The notes below the pieces were generated by a model. It saw only the letters and a list, made by a program, of their open reading frames with translations, had not been told where the DNA came from and did not search any database. Both the position numbers and the translations under genes were made by a program. Positions 8,891 through 19,700 of a DNA stretch of 64,000 nucleotides are shown piece by piece (within the stretch, counting starts at the first letter, position 1; each line of letters begins with the position of its first letter). Location of the stretch: positions 248,001 to 312,000 of the forward strand of contig NW_027441225.1 of the NCBI RefSeq assembly GCF_949628215.1, given 5' to 3'. The DNA comes from Phalacrocorax aristotelis. Lineage: Eukaryota > Chordata > Aves > Suliformes > Phalacrocoracidae.

Positions 8891-10960
8891 GTTGCTGGTG
8901 AAGTTATAAGCAACGCGTGTCGTTTGGGTGTTACGGACGGCGGGCGAGGTGCCGTGTTCAGCTGCAAGTGACGTAGGCCGGGTGGGAGGCTGTCGAGGGA
9001 AAGGGGTGCGAGACGGGGATCGGTGCGGGCAGGCTGTGGCATCGGGCAGCATCTCAGGAGGTGCCTTTTCGCTTGGCTTTTTGCAGGTGCCGCTGGCAGG
9101 CTCGGAGTGCTGCTGCCGCACGCCTATGAGAGGTCTGAGAAGGTGGGGCAGCGGCCAGCATCTAAGACCAGAGAATGCTGTGGTCCGTCGTCGAGCTCTT
9201 CAGTTTTGTAGGTAACACGTGGGCCGTCTTTGGAACGGCGTATGAGCATTAGAAGTGAGCTGGGTAGTAATGAGGAAGTCACGGGGCGGTGATTTCTCAC
9301 GAGCGTAACGGTAGTTTACTGTGTGTTGATACGTTTGGTGCCACAAGCGATGACGGAAGCGGGGTGTGATGCTGGAATCTGTGCAGAGCAGGTGAGCCGA
9401 TGGGCATGTTCGTTTTGATGAGGGGGGTGCTCTGGAAGAGATCTGTGTTGACCTGTGTGATACTTATTGCTGGCTCTGGGTTTTTTCCTTTTTTACATGA
9501 TGAAGAGGCACCTGGCCACTGCAAGAATATCCTGGTTAGCTGGTGTGTTTCTTGTTGTGAAAGGATGCATAATCTGACCCATCTGAAAGCCCCACAGTGT
9601 GACTTTTGTTAGGAAGAGATTTTGAAGAATTGAGATATTTCTTATTCAGTGAGGTTGCATTCTATGAACTTGCCATCAGAGTGCATCTTAGAGACAGTGT
9701 CTTTGTCAGCAGAACTCATCAGCACAAGACTTGCAAAGTATTGCTTTTTTTTAAAGACAAAAAAATCCATGGTCCTTGCGGAGATCCAAGCACAGCACAT
9801 ACTCCAAAGGTTGATGGCATTGGTAGTGCTTGGGTTCTCAGTTGTAACAGTCGAGATACCATAAAATGCGGTTCGCCTGCATGCTTCGGTACAGCCGAAC
9901 GCATTAGCAGGTCTGCCGGTCCTTCTTGGTAGCCCCGTGTATTGCAACACTGGGGATTTGATTTGTGTGGTTTTTTGTTGTGGTATTATTTTTTTCCCCC
10001 CCCCAAAAAAGTAAAACTGTATCGGGGATCTCTTCACTCACCGATTCTTCTGTCATAAATGAAAGTTTAAAAAAAAGCTAACATCGTCTGATTTACGACG
10101 TGACTTGCGCTCTTTCAGCTGTAACTGCCAAGCAGATGTAGGGTACGATTTGTTAGGTGTACTTAAGCAGGTAGGTATTTGTTGTAAATATTTAATGAGG
10201 GGCGACTGAATGTTGTGGGGGGGTGTTTCCTGCCGGTATTTTGAGGGAGCGCTCTTAAGTACTTTATTTCAGTCTCGCTTTCGACGCGCGTTTCCCTGGC
10301 AGTTCAGCAGCATCTCTTGGGCGGGGCAGCCGGGCGGACGTCCCTCCCGACTCCGTAACACGCCAAAACCCCCCAGTCACGTTGCTGCTGTGTATTTTGG
10401 AGATAGATAATCTTATGGCGGGCGTGAACGGCTGTGCGAGTTGAATGAACGCAGAAGGAAAATGGAAAGCTTTTAGAGCCTAGACGCTCATATTGGATGC
10501 GCGTAAACACGCGCCCGCCTTCTCAGCACAAAGTGAATTACTGAGATTTATTCTTAATTTTTTACGTTACTCTTTCAAGTTTGACACGCTTCACTTCAGG
10601 CTTCGTGGAGCCAGGCAGCAAGACGTGCGGCGGCAGGGCGAGGGCTGTAGCTGCTGCGGTGGGTCTGTAAGCGGAGGTTCCGGTTCCGGTACAACTTTGC
10701 CCCGCAGCCTCACGGGGTTATCTCCCCGCAGCGGTGCCGTAAGGAAGGGATGAGACGTTTTCCAGCACCAGCCAGAGCGTTCAGTGTTACGCGAAGGATC
10801 TGTTCAAAATGGTATCGGTTAGTCTTAATACCGTTTTCAAGCGTTCCAATCACTCTAGCTTTTAAAGGATGTGTTGTGTTTTGACGTGACCCGTTTGCCT
10901 GGAATCTTGCTGCGGCTCAATTTCCTTCCTACCCCTTATGCTGACTGAGCTCCTCCATTT
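8891..10960. other. Single-copy sequence, no recognised gene
   Basis: No gene is recognised. A 56-bp exon-like piece (9087-9142) follows a good acceptor (GGCTTTTTGCAG) and precedes GTGGGG. A hairpin-capable stretch lies at 9865-9905. A poly-C/poly-A junction near 9995-10010 and AT-rich DNA at 10050-10200 are unremarkable. The stretch 10590-10750 is CpG-rich but short. Confidence 0.5.
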
Positions 10961-11017
10961 TCTTCTGTGCTATTTTATTAACGTGCTGAAATATAGTTTG
11001 GGATTTCTGTTTTTCAG

Positions 11018-11078
11018 ATGTCGTCTAAGTGTCTCGTGATGCTCAAGAGATGCCTGCCGGTCGTTAAGCGTGGTGAAG
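11018..11078 (+). other. Exon-like segment starting with ATG
   Basis: A 61-bp piece lies between a strong acceptor (TTTCTGTTTTTCAG) and a strong donor (GTGAAG before GTAAGG). It opens with ATG immediately after the acceptor and is open for 20 codons starting MSSKCLVMLKRC. A poly(A) hexamer AATAAA is at 11495-11500 and ATTAAA near 11433. I do not recognise the peptide. The combination could be a 3' part of a transcript, or chance. Confidence 0.3.
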
Positions 11079-11494
11079 GTAAGGGGCCATCCCTCGGCCT
11101 GGAGGCTCCTGGCTCTGTCTCCAGCGGGTGCCCCGCAGGTGCGGCCGCGAGGGCTGCCCGGTGGGGAGAGTCGGGGCCCCCAGGGACCGGGGCTGTTTGT
11201 CACCCCGGGGAGCCCGTCCCAGTGCGGGAACATGTCCGAGCGGAGCCCGAGAGAGACGTGACACCGTCCTCTGGCACGCTCCTGCTCTGCCGTGGGGCAG
11301 CCGCCAGCCTGCGGACAGGGGCTGGGGGGGCTGCAGCTGTTTGGGGGGCTGCCCCACCTTCTAGATTTTAGCAGAGCTCCCCCTTTTCTGGGGGGTGTGG
11401 GAGGGGTGTGCGTGTACCTTTGTAAATGGCACTATTAAAGTAATGAGCTGCAGGTTGGAGCAGGTTCCCTTGTTTAGTGCCCTTCTTGGGGGTG

Positions 11495-11500
11495 AATAAA
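11495..11500 (+). terminator. Candidate polyadenylation signal AATAAA
   Basis: A canonical hexamer about 420 bp after the exon-like piece at 11018-11078, followed by strongly G-rich DNA with TGTGATGATGTCATGTGGGG, which could serve as a downstream GU-rich element. No transcript is known to use it. Confidence 0.3.
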
Positions 11501-11689
11501 ATTGGGGGAGTCCTGGGGGGGGTGTGATGATGTCATGTGGGGTGCCCCGGTGTCACTGGGGGAGCTGATAATGCGTCAGAGGAACAGGTGAGTGGGGGCG
11601 TCATGTAGGGGTTCCCCCCCAAAAAGGGGGGTTACAGCCCCAAAATGCCTGAAAATTCAGGGGGGCTATTACAAAAACCTCTTATATAT

Positions 11690-12345
11690 ATTGACATGTG
11701 TAATATTAATTTATAGATGCATAAAGGGATTTTGAGATAAGAACTTATCTCTCCTATATTATATAACGGATTTCGGGATACAAAAATTCTGCATCGAGAT
11801 GCAGGGTTTTAAAACACAAAAGTAACTCGACCGTCTATATATCTAGATCAAAAAATAAAGGAGTTTAAAGTGAAAAGGATAGATGAAGGAATTCAAAGCA
11901 GAAGAAAGTCTGACTAGAGCGAGCATCTACGCTTAGTGTGTGTTACATAGTCTAAGTAGATGTGTAATCTAAATAGAGGTTATATAGAGTGAAATAAGCC
12001 GAGGTATAACTGTAAGTAGATGTCTAAATAGAGAAGTCGAAAAAGATTGAAGTGTCAAAGGGTAAGTAAGCAGATAGCTAGCCTAAATAGCTGTTTTATG
12101 TACGTGTTAATATGGAAGTCTAAACAGGTATGTGTAAAGAGATATTCTGTGTAAGTGTAAATAGCCTAAATAGGTGTAAGTGTAAATATAATAGCTAAGT
12201 CTAAACAGATGTTGTATGTAAATGTAAAACAGATAGTATATATAAAATATAGATGTACTCCGTAAGGATGTGTAAGTAGACACATAGTGCAAATGTCTAT
12301 GCTATGTAAGGTTTTAAAATGCAAAGAAACCACGTTGATAGAGAT
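11690..12345. repeat. AT-rich degenerate repeat tract
   Basis: An abrupt change to AT-rich DNA built of degenerate words such as TAAATAG, GTGTAAGT, TAGATGT and CTAAACAG, repeated many times with no constant period that I can fix by eye. It is flanked on both sides by GC-rich DNA. No gene is visible. It may be an old minisatellite or a decayed low-complexity tract. Confidence 0.55.
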
Positions 12346-12439
12346 GTTTATAGAGAAGATTTAAAAATTAGACACACAGCCCACCCCCCAATCAACTGAA
12401 GGCACAAAAGCGCTTTCAAATGCTGCCCCTTCCCCGTTC

Positions 12440-13890
12440 TCCTTCTCCCATCCCGATTTGGGGCCGATTCCCCCAAATGGGGACTTTCCCCTCTGGGGCT
12501 GCGTAGGCAGCCTGGGAGCTGCTGCCAGGGCAGACACACACTCCAAAGCCCCTGAGTCTGGGTCTGCAATGGGGGGTGAAAAACCCCAAACAGGTTTGGG
12601 GGAAAGAAAACAATTCGGGGCTCTTGGGAAAGCCCACTCCTGCTGGGTTTGTGCAGTTGGAAAGGAGGGGGGTAAAAAAAGCGGGGGTGGGGGGGCGGAA
12701 CCCTGCTAACCATTCTCATGCACAAAAGCAAAAAATCGCCAATTTCAATGTTGTGGAAAGGGTGAAAAAAACCCGGAAGTGAACCGTTTGGAAAAGCAAT
12801 CCCAACTTTTACCTTATGGAAAAGCAAAAAAAAAAAAAAACCCCAAACGAACAAAACCAAAGTAACCCGAACAACAACAAAAAAAGCCAAACCATCCAAC
12901 CGGAAATCACCAAAACTAAATAAACCCACCGAAAACCCTAAACTGGGGAAAATTTGGGGTGAAACACCGGCAGTTTGAGGGGCATTGCTGGGGCTTATCT
13001 GGAATGGATTCGCCGGAGCGGGTCAGTTATCTGGAGCGGATCATCTGCTGCAGGTTAGCCCAGGTGAGTTGCCCGTTGTGGATTATCCTGGGGGGACCCC
13101 CTGGTGTCAGTCATCCCCATGCATGTTCCCCGTGGCGTGTCTGCCCAGACATGCCCCTGTCCAGCGGTGTCCGCCTCCTCCCCCGCCCTCCCTCTGCGTG
13201 TGTCTGTGCCCTCCCAAACGCTTTCCCCTGACATGGCCCCCCCGCATGACTCTTTTTTCCCCCGGTGACGTCCTCCCTCTCCCTGGCCTCCTGTTCTGTG
13301 CTCGCTGAAGCCTTGTGCTTACGCAGGATGAGCAGAGCAGGGTGCTGGCAGTGCAGAGGCGAGGCGAGGCGCTGCCAAGCCAACGAAGCCCAAGGCTCAG
13401 CAGCGCACAAGTCCTTTGCAGGTCAGCCACTGGCACCTGGTCTGCCTGGCTGCCCCGTGCCCTGACGCACAGCTGCCCCCCTCACCCCAGGCAGCCTGCC
13501 TTCGGAAGGGCAGCTGTGTTCCCCTGATTGATTTTCTTCTTTAACCCTCTAGGACCTGTTGACTTGCTGCTCTCCCTGTCACAGCCCTGATGCCGCAGGC
13601 CTACAGCAACTGATGGGGCTCACTCCGGGGGGGTGGGGGGTGGGAAAGGGGACCTTTCTCCCCAGGTCGTTTGTGCTGCTTCTCCTCCCTAGGGCGTGGG
13701 GTGGGGGTGAGTGGGGCAGGAGGGAGGACGGTTACGGCCACCTGATTTTTAAAGCAGTCGAGACGGAAGGACTAAAATGCTCGAGGCACTTTGGTGGTGG
13801 GCGGTGCGGAGGCAACGACTGACACTGCTGGGGCTGCGGGAGTGGGGAAGGTGCAGAGAAACATGAGCTCTGCGCACGCAGTAACAGTTC
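12440..13890 (+). repeat. Duplicon D3, left copy, split by about 700 bp
   Basis: Two blocks, 12440-12850 and 13570-13890, match 27262-27680 and 27690-27975 in the same order. Shared landmarks are TTTGGGGCCGATTCC, GGGAGCTGCTGCC, TCTGGGTCTGCAATGGGGGG, TTGTGCAGnTGGAAAGG, CCCTGATGCC, GCTGCTTCTCCTCCCT and GGTGCAGAG. Between them 12860-13560 has no counterpart in the right copy, so it was either inserted here or deleted there. The intervening piece contains C-rich DNA and no recognisable transposon ends. A 193-codon minus-strand frame across the left block is low-complexity and disrupted in the right copy. Confidence 0.8.
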
Positions 13891-13954
13891 CGTTATCCCG
13901 GCGAACGTGACCCAGAGCCGGCGCGGGTCTTGCCCCAGAGAAGAGTCACGGACG

Positions 13955-16085
13955 TCGTGCCGCTGCCGCCGTGCTGTGCTACGGCAGCCGGGAATCGCGC
14001 ATGCGGAGTGGCGATGGTGGACCCTGCTGACACCGTGCGGCCAAAGTGCGGTACGGCACCCGGAACAGACGCATGCGCAGTGGCGACGATGTGTCACTGC
14101 TCGCTGCTGCCACCGAGCGACCGAACCGCGGAACAGCGGGGGCCAGCTGCGCTACCCTGCTCGCGGCAGTCACCGAGCGCTCAAAACCGGGTACTGCAGA
14201 CGGGCAGCCGCCCGTTCCCGAGGGTGAAGTTTTTTCGCTGGTCGCTGCTGCCACCGTGCAAGCAGATTCCGGTACTGCAGCCAGGCAGTTCCGTATGCAC
14301 AGTGGCGCTTTACTTTCTGCCCCTGCTTCCACCGACCGCCCAAACGCTCGCAGTGCAGGTGGGCAGCCGCGCATGCGCAGTGGCGCCTTTTTGTGCTCGC
14401 TGCTGCCACCGAGCGATCAAACCGCGGTACTGCAGGTGGGCGGCCGCGCATGCGCACTGGCGCCTCTTTCTGCTCTCTGCTGCCACCGTGCGATCAGACC
14501 GTGGTACTGCAGGTGAGCAGCCGCGCATGCGCAGTGGCGCCTTTTTGCTCTCTGCTGCCACCGTGCGATCAAACCGCGGTACTGCAGGTGAGCAGCCGCG
14601 CATGCGCAGTGGCGCCTTTTTGCTCTCTGCTGCCACCGTGCGATCAGACCGCGGTACTGCAGGTGAGCAGCCGCGCATGCGCAGTGGCGCCTTTTTGCTC
14701 TCTGCTGCCACCGTGCGATCAAACCGCGGTACTGCAGGTGGGCAGCCGCGCATGCGCAGTGGCGCCTCTTTCTGCTCTCTGCTGCCACCGTGCGATCAAA
14801 CCCCGGTACTGCAGGTGAGCAGCCGCGCATGCGCAGTGGCGCCTTTTTGCTCTCTGCTGCCACCGTGCGATCAGACCGCGGTACTGCAGGTGGGCAGGCG
14901 CGCATGCGCAGTAGCGCCTTTTTGTGCTCGCTGCTGCCACCTTGCGATCAAACCGCGGTACTGCAGGTGGGCGGCCGCGCATGCGCAGTGGCGCCTTTTC
15001 TGCTCTCTGCTGCCACCGTGCGATCAAACCCGGGTACTGCAGGTGGGCAGCCGCGCATGCGCTGTGGCGCCTTTTCTGCTGGTCGCTGCTGCCACCGTGC
15101 GATCAAGCCCGGGTACTGCAGGTGGGCAGCCGCGCATGCGCAGTGGCGCCTCTTTCTGCTCTCTGCTGCCACCGTGCGATCAGACCGCGGTACTGCAGGT
15201 GGGCAGCCGCGCATGCGCAGTGGCGCCTTTTTGCTCTCTGCTGCCACCGTGCGATCAAACCCGGGTACTGCATGTGGGGGGCCGCGCATGCGCAGTGGCG
15301 CCTTTTTGCTCTCTGCTGCCACCGTGCGACCAAACCGCGGTACTGCAGGTGGGCGGCTGCGCATGCGCCGTGGCGCCCTTTTGCTCTCTGCTGCCACCGT
15401 GCGACCAGACCGCGGTACTGCAGGTGGGTAGCCGCGCATGCGCAGTAGCGTCTCTTCATGCTCTCTGCTGCCACCGTGCGATCAAACAGCAGTACTGCAG
15501 GTGGACGGGCGCGCATGCGCAGTGGCGTCTCTTTCTGCTCTCTGCTGCCACCGTGCGATCAGACCGCGGTACTGCAGATGGGTAGCCGCGCATGCGCAGT
15601 GGGCCTTTTTGCTCTCTGCTGCCACCGAGCGACCAAACCGCGGTACTGCAGGTGGGCAGCCGCGCATGCGCAGTGGCCACCCTTTGTATTCTGCTCGCTG
15701 CTTCCACCAAGCGACCGAACCCCGGGACTGCAGGCGGGAGCTGCGCTACCCTGGTAGAGATTTCCACCCGCCCCTTACCCGATCGCGGCAGTCACCGGTC
15801 GATCAAAACCGGGTACTGCAGACGGGAAGCTGCCCGTTCCCCAGGCTGAAGTTTTCCTCTGGTCGCTGCTCCCACCGTGCAAGCAGATGCCGGTACTGCA
15901 GCCAGGCAGTTCCGTATGCGCGGTGGCGCTTTATTTTCTGCCCCCTACTTCCACCGAGCGCCCAAACCCTCGTACCGCAGGTGGGCAGCCGCGCATGCGC
16001 AGTGGCGACCTTTTAGCTCTCTGCTGCCACCGTGCGACCAAACCGCGGTACTGCAGCCAGCAGCCGTGCACGGGCTGTAGCGACA
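13955..16085 (+). repeat. 75-bp minisatellite with one NRF1-type site per unit
   Basis: About 28 tandem units. The central part (about 14350-15700) is highly regular at 75 bp; for example the CCGCGCATGCGCAG word recurs at 14521 and 14596. Each unit holds GCGCATGCGCA, the known NRF1 (alpha-Pal) palindrome, plus TGCTGCCACCGTGCGATC and GGTACTGCAGGTG. Units at the two ends are more diverged, and some have lost the palindrome. Because 75 is 25 codons, several frames on both strands stay open for up to about 550 codons; these are artefacts of the period. NRF1 binding is inferred from the motif. Confidence 0.9.
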
Positions 16086-16137
16086 TTTTGCCGCGCTCAC
16101 TTCTCCACGCCACTTAGTGACCCCCCGCACGCTACGT

Positions 16138-16149
16138 GGTGACGTCACC
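16138..16149. promoter_or_regulatory. Perfect palindromic CRE (GGTGACGTCACC)
   Basis: A full 12-bp palindrome containing the consensus cAMP response element TGACGTCA, 50 bp after the NRF1-site minisatellite ends, in CpG-rich DNA. CREB/ATF binding is inferred. NRF1, CRE and CpG density together suggest a promoter facing either way near 16.0-16.6 kb, but no initiation site can be assigned. Confidence 0.4.
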
Positions 16150-16434
16150 GTGGGGGCCGGAACCGTGTAGGCACAGCCCCTAGCGACAGGTGTTGACCCC
16201 TTGCGATAGCCCGTTGAGGGCGGTCCTGATACCCCTCGCCACGCTCTTAGCAACGGGCCCTGCCCCCGGCGATGGGCAGGCGGGCCGTCTGATGTCCGAC
16301 CCACCTGGCCCCACCCACCCACTTTGGTGCTGTGCGGTGCACTTTGCTCTCTGCTGCCACCCTGCGAGCCTTCATCCCTCGGGGGGGCTCGGCCCGCCCC
16401 TTTTGCGGGGCGCTGTGGGAAGGGCGGGGGCGGG

Positions 16435-16790
16435 GCCCGGGGGTCGAAGAGCCCCAGCCGGGGCTCGGGCAGCTCTTGCTGCCCCTGGGCTTCTCTGCCG
16501 TCGGTGCTCCCGTGTTCCCTCGGGCGGTCGCAGCTTTGGGGCTGTCTCAGCCCCCCGGGCAGGCGTGCTCTGGCGTTTAGAGAAGCGGAGGCGTTGCCTG
16601 AGGTAAGGATTCCAGAGCTTGGCACTCTTTGGCAGCATCTGTACTAGAAAGGTCCCTTGTGGCCTGCTTTGCTTTTTTTCTCCCGGGATGTTGTTTCGGG
16701 CGCTGAGGGGGCGGTGAGACGGTTTAGTGGTATGGTGTTCTGTTTGGGGTTTGTTTTTTGCTTTGCTGGTTTTCTTCCCCCTTGTGAGAT
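16435..16790 (+). repeat. Duplicon D1, right copy
   Basis: Partner of 4195-4640, in the same order and orientation. It is much more GC-rich than the left copy, which has changed C to T at many CpG-like positions, suggesting that the left copy has lain in methylated DNA for longer. It contains a donor-like GAGGTAAGG near 16600. Confidence 0.6.
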
Positions 16791-19700
16791 CATTTCATTC
16801 ATTTATCATTTCATATTATCATTTACCCCGCGCCATTTCCGTCCCCTTTGGGCAGCAGCGGATCTGCTGCCGCTTCAGGCGGCCGCTTTCTCGAGGGCAA
16901 GGAGCTGGGACGACAACGGGCCGCTGCAGGCTCTGGTCAGGGTAAGAGGCTGTTCCCTGGGGAGCCGGCGCAGGGGGAGCGGAGGTACGCACGGGCACTT
17001 GTCGGTGCCCCTGGCCGGTAAAGGGAAGGTTAAATTGTTAGAGTGCAAATAAATACATTTTATTTAGGGAGGAGTCGTGACTAAATTTAATCGCACCTAT
17101 TACTGAGCAAACCAGGCAGTCATTATTCCTAATCTGTAATTAAAAAAAAAATAAAGGCAGTCCTTTTTTATGCCATAAATAGAGTTGCGAGTCATTAATA
17201 GCTCAATCTAAATACAGCCGTTATTACATCAACTGCAGGCATTAATGACTCCTGATCAGAAACAAAATAAGGACAGTTTTAGAATCTACAATGAAAATTG
17301 AACTGGAAAGCTAAATTGGGAGTGGGTAATACTGAAATTGTAACAGGGCTGTTAGAAAGTTCAGAGGCAGCGACAGCTCCTGCTTCCAACCCAAGCAGTA
17401 AACGAAGCTTTAGATTCTTAAATGAACAGAAATAAAGGTGAGCTGTTAAACAGTGGCTGGGTTCAAGCGTAGGCATTAAGAAAATTTGCAGGTGCGGGTG
17501 ATTCCTGACGAGAACTAACAATTCCAGAAGATTTAGATTTAAAATGACAAAGCTAATGGAGTGCCACAACCGCCCGGATGTAACTGCAGCCGCTTTGGGG
17601 GAATGCCCCAGCCCTCCCCAACCACCGCTATTAATTACTGCCAAGGAGAGCGAAAGTGAAAGTAGAAGCAGTGCAGGTGAAATGCGAGCAGTACGCTTTT
17701 CCTAAGTCATCTCTTTGTGTCAGGAGAGGAAAGAAAATGGAAAGAAGATGTTTGCAGGGGGTCTGTGCTGGGTTGCCTGCGCGTCTCTTCCGTGCGTCCT
17801 TGAGGAGACATTTAGCTCCTGTTGGGCGCTCGCAGGTGGAGACAGGGCGAGCTGGAGGCGGGATCGGTGCCGGCCCTGAAAAAGGGATGGGCAACGAGCT
17901 GAGAGAAGAGGGGGCAAGGGCTGAAAAAGGGTCTCCAGTTCTGCAGGGAAGGCAGCGGGATGTGACTCGGCAACCGCTCTGAGGAGTGCAGGGTCATTCG
18001 CTGCGATGAAGTCAGGGTCTGCGGCTGGCCCGGAGAGGCAGCAGAAATCCCAAACTCTTTGCAGGGGTACCGGCCAGATTAGGGCAACACCTGAACAGTA
18101 AAACCATTTAGGGGAAGCAGAGCTGGGCTGCACCGCGTGGCCAACCTCCCTCTTCTCCGTGAGTCCCAAAGGGGCAGCTCCAAGAATGTGCTGAGAATTC
18201 ATCCCTTGCGCTACAAATGAGACGTAAGTAGCACCCACCCGTGAATTTTATTTTCTCTCTCGCTCTGCGGCTCCTGCCTGCTTGTCTCTCCTCAGCGCTC
18301 ACCTGCACCCGTGCTCGGATGGGGCAGCTGAGGGAAGGTGCTGCCATCTCCCCAGCCCCGGCGGACCGCCCCTCAGCTGTGTCCTCTGTCAGGGAGCGTC
18401 GTCATCTCTCCTGCCTCCCAGAGCGTGTCCTGTAGTGGCAGACGCGCGGGCTTTTCCCTGCACGCGCATACGGGAAGGGAAGCACAGTGAGAGCTGGGCT
18501 TGTCAAAGAGTAACGGGGGTGGTGGGAAGCGTAGCTAGAACCGGAGAGCTACAGCGCAAAAGCAAAGCAGACGGGACACAAAAGTAAAATGGTGCACAGG
18601 AATGCTGAGGCGAGAACTCCCGCAGCACACAGGAAATCAGTGTCAGAATCTATTTTCTTCTGACTGCCAAATTAAAAATAATGGCACGCTTTGCAACGCT
18701 AAGCTCGCTCTGATCGTCTGAACTGTTTCTTTCCAACTCCCCACCGCCCCCAGCACACCGTTCAGCCTCCTCAGCCTGAAATGCCTTGTTTTCCTTCTTT
18801 TTTTTTTTTTTTTTTTATGACAGGGCAACTTCTGTTCCCGAGGTGGTGCCCACAGTACAGCTATCTCTTCGAAGGCAGTTTGGTTTAGGTCAGAGAATGT
18901 TTAGCCTGGACTGAATCAGCCTCTGTTTCTATTTCTGGAAATCATCGGTCCTGTGCATAAAGCCCGGAAAAAAGGAAATATGAACCAAAGGACGTGGGGC
19001 CTGCAGGGGTAGGAAAATATTTGAGAAGAGGTTCAGTGGGGAAATGACTGTTTGTCTGTGGGGCGTCCAGGCAAGCAACCCAGCTGCTAGAAAGCGGCGC
19101 TGTCCCCAGGATGGCCTCGGCGGTCCCGTCGGAGTCGGGGGAACAAGGACAAGGCAGGGTGAAGCATCTGGCCTGCCGTGTGGAACGTGACTGTACAAAG
19201 CACGTGTGATGCACTGCAAGTTCATTTGTTTAAACTGTGAGTTAAAGAAGGTGTGCAGTTGCTTTGTAAACAGCCGACGCTCTAAAGCTACACCCGTCTA
19301 ACTGCTAGCTGTATTAAATCTATCGTATTGCTGTTTCTGCATTAAAAAAAGTAACAAACCAACACACCTATGTAAGCACGTCTAAGTACAATGGAAAACC
19401 ACTGTTTAACGCGTGGCATGTGTGGGTTGTTTTTTTGGGGTGGGAGGGTGGGGTGTATGACAAAAACCTGCGAGAGACACACGCACACACGCACGTGTAA
19501 TGTTTAGCGCTCACCTAAACCCAAAAAAGAAAATCCACTCTTTATTTTGCAGCATTAGCATTAGCTTCCAGCGCACAGCCTGAGCGCGTACCTCTGCTCT
19601 CACCATCTGCTCCCTCTTCAACCGTGTGTGGCTGTCATCATCAGCTTGCACAGGCTTTCCTCGTGCAAGTTTCCGCGACAGCTTACGAGAAGGCAGGGAA

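Noticed and set aside
9606..9932. A 108-codon plus-strand frame with ordinary composition
   Set aside because: Overlapped by a minus-strand frame of 131 codons at 9642-10037; no domain, no splice support and no recognised similarity.
12348..12929. A 193-codon minus-strand frame
   Set aside because: It is Phe/Pro-rich low complexity caused by poly-A/poly-C runs, and the frame is not maintained in the duplicate at 27262-27680.
13930..15585. A 551-codon plus-strand open frame, plus several overlapping frames on both strands
   Set aside because: They lie in the 75-bp repeat. Since 75 is divisible by three, any stop-free phase of the unit stays open. The peptide is 25-residue repeats with no known domain.
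13955..16085. CRISPR-like array (regular repeats of 75 bp)
   Set aside because: Units are directly adjacent with no unique spacers, and the genome is eukaryotic.
19470..19500. CA-rich run as a microsatellite
   Set aside because: Too short and interrupted (ACACACGCACACACGCAC) to be called a meaningful repeat.
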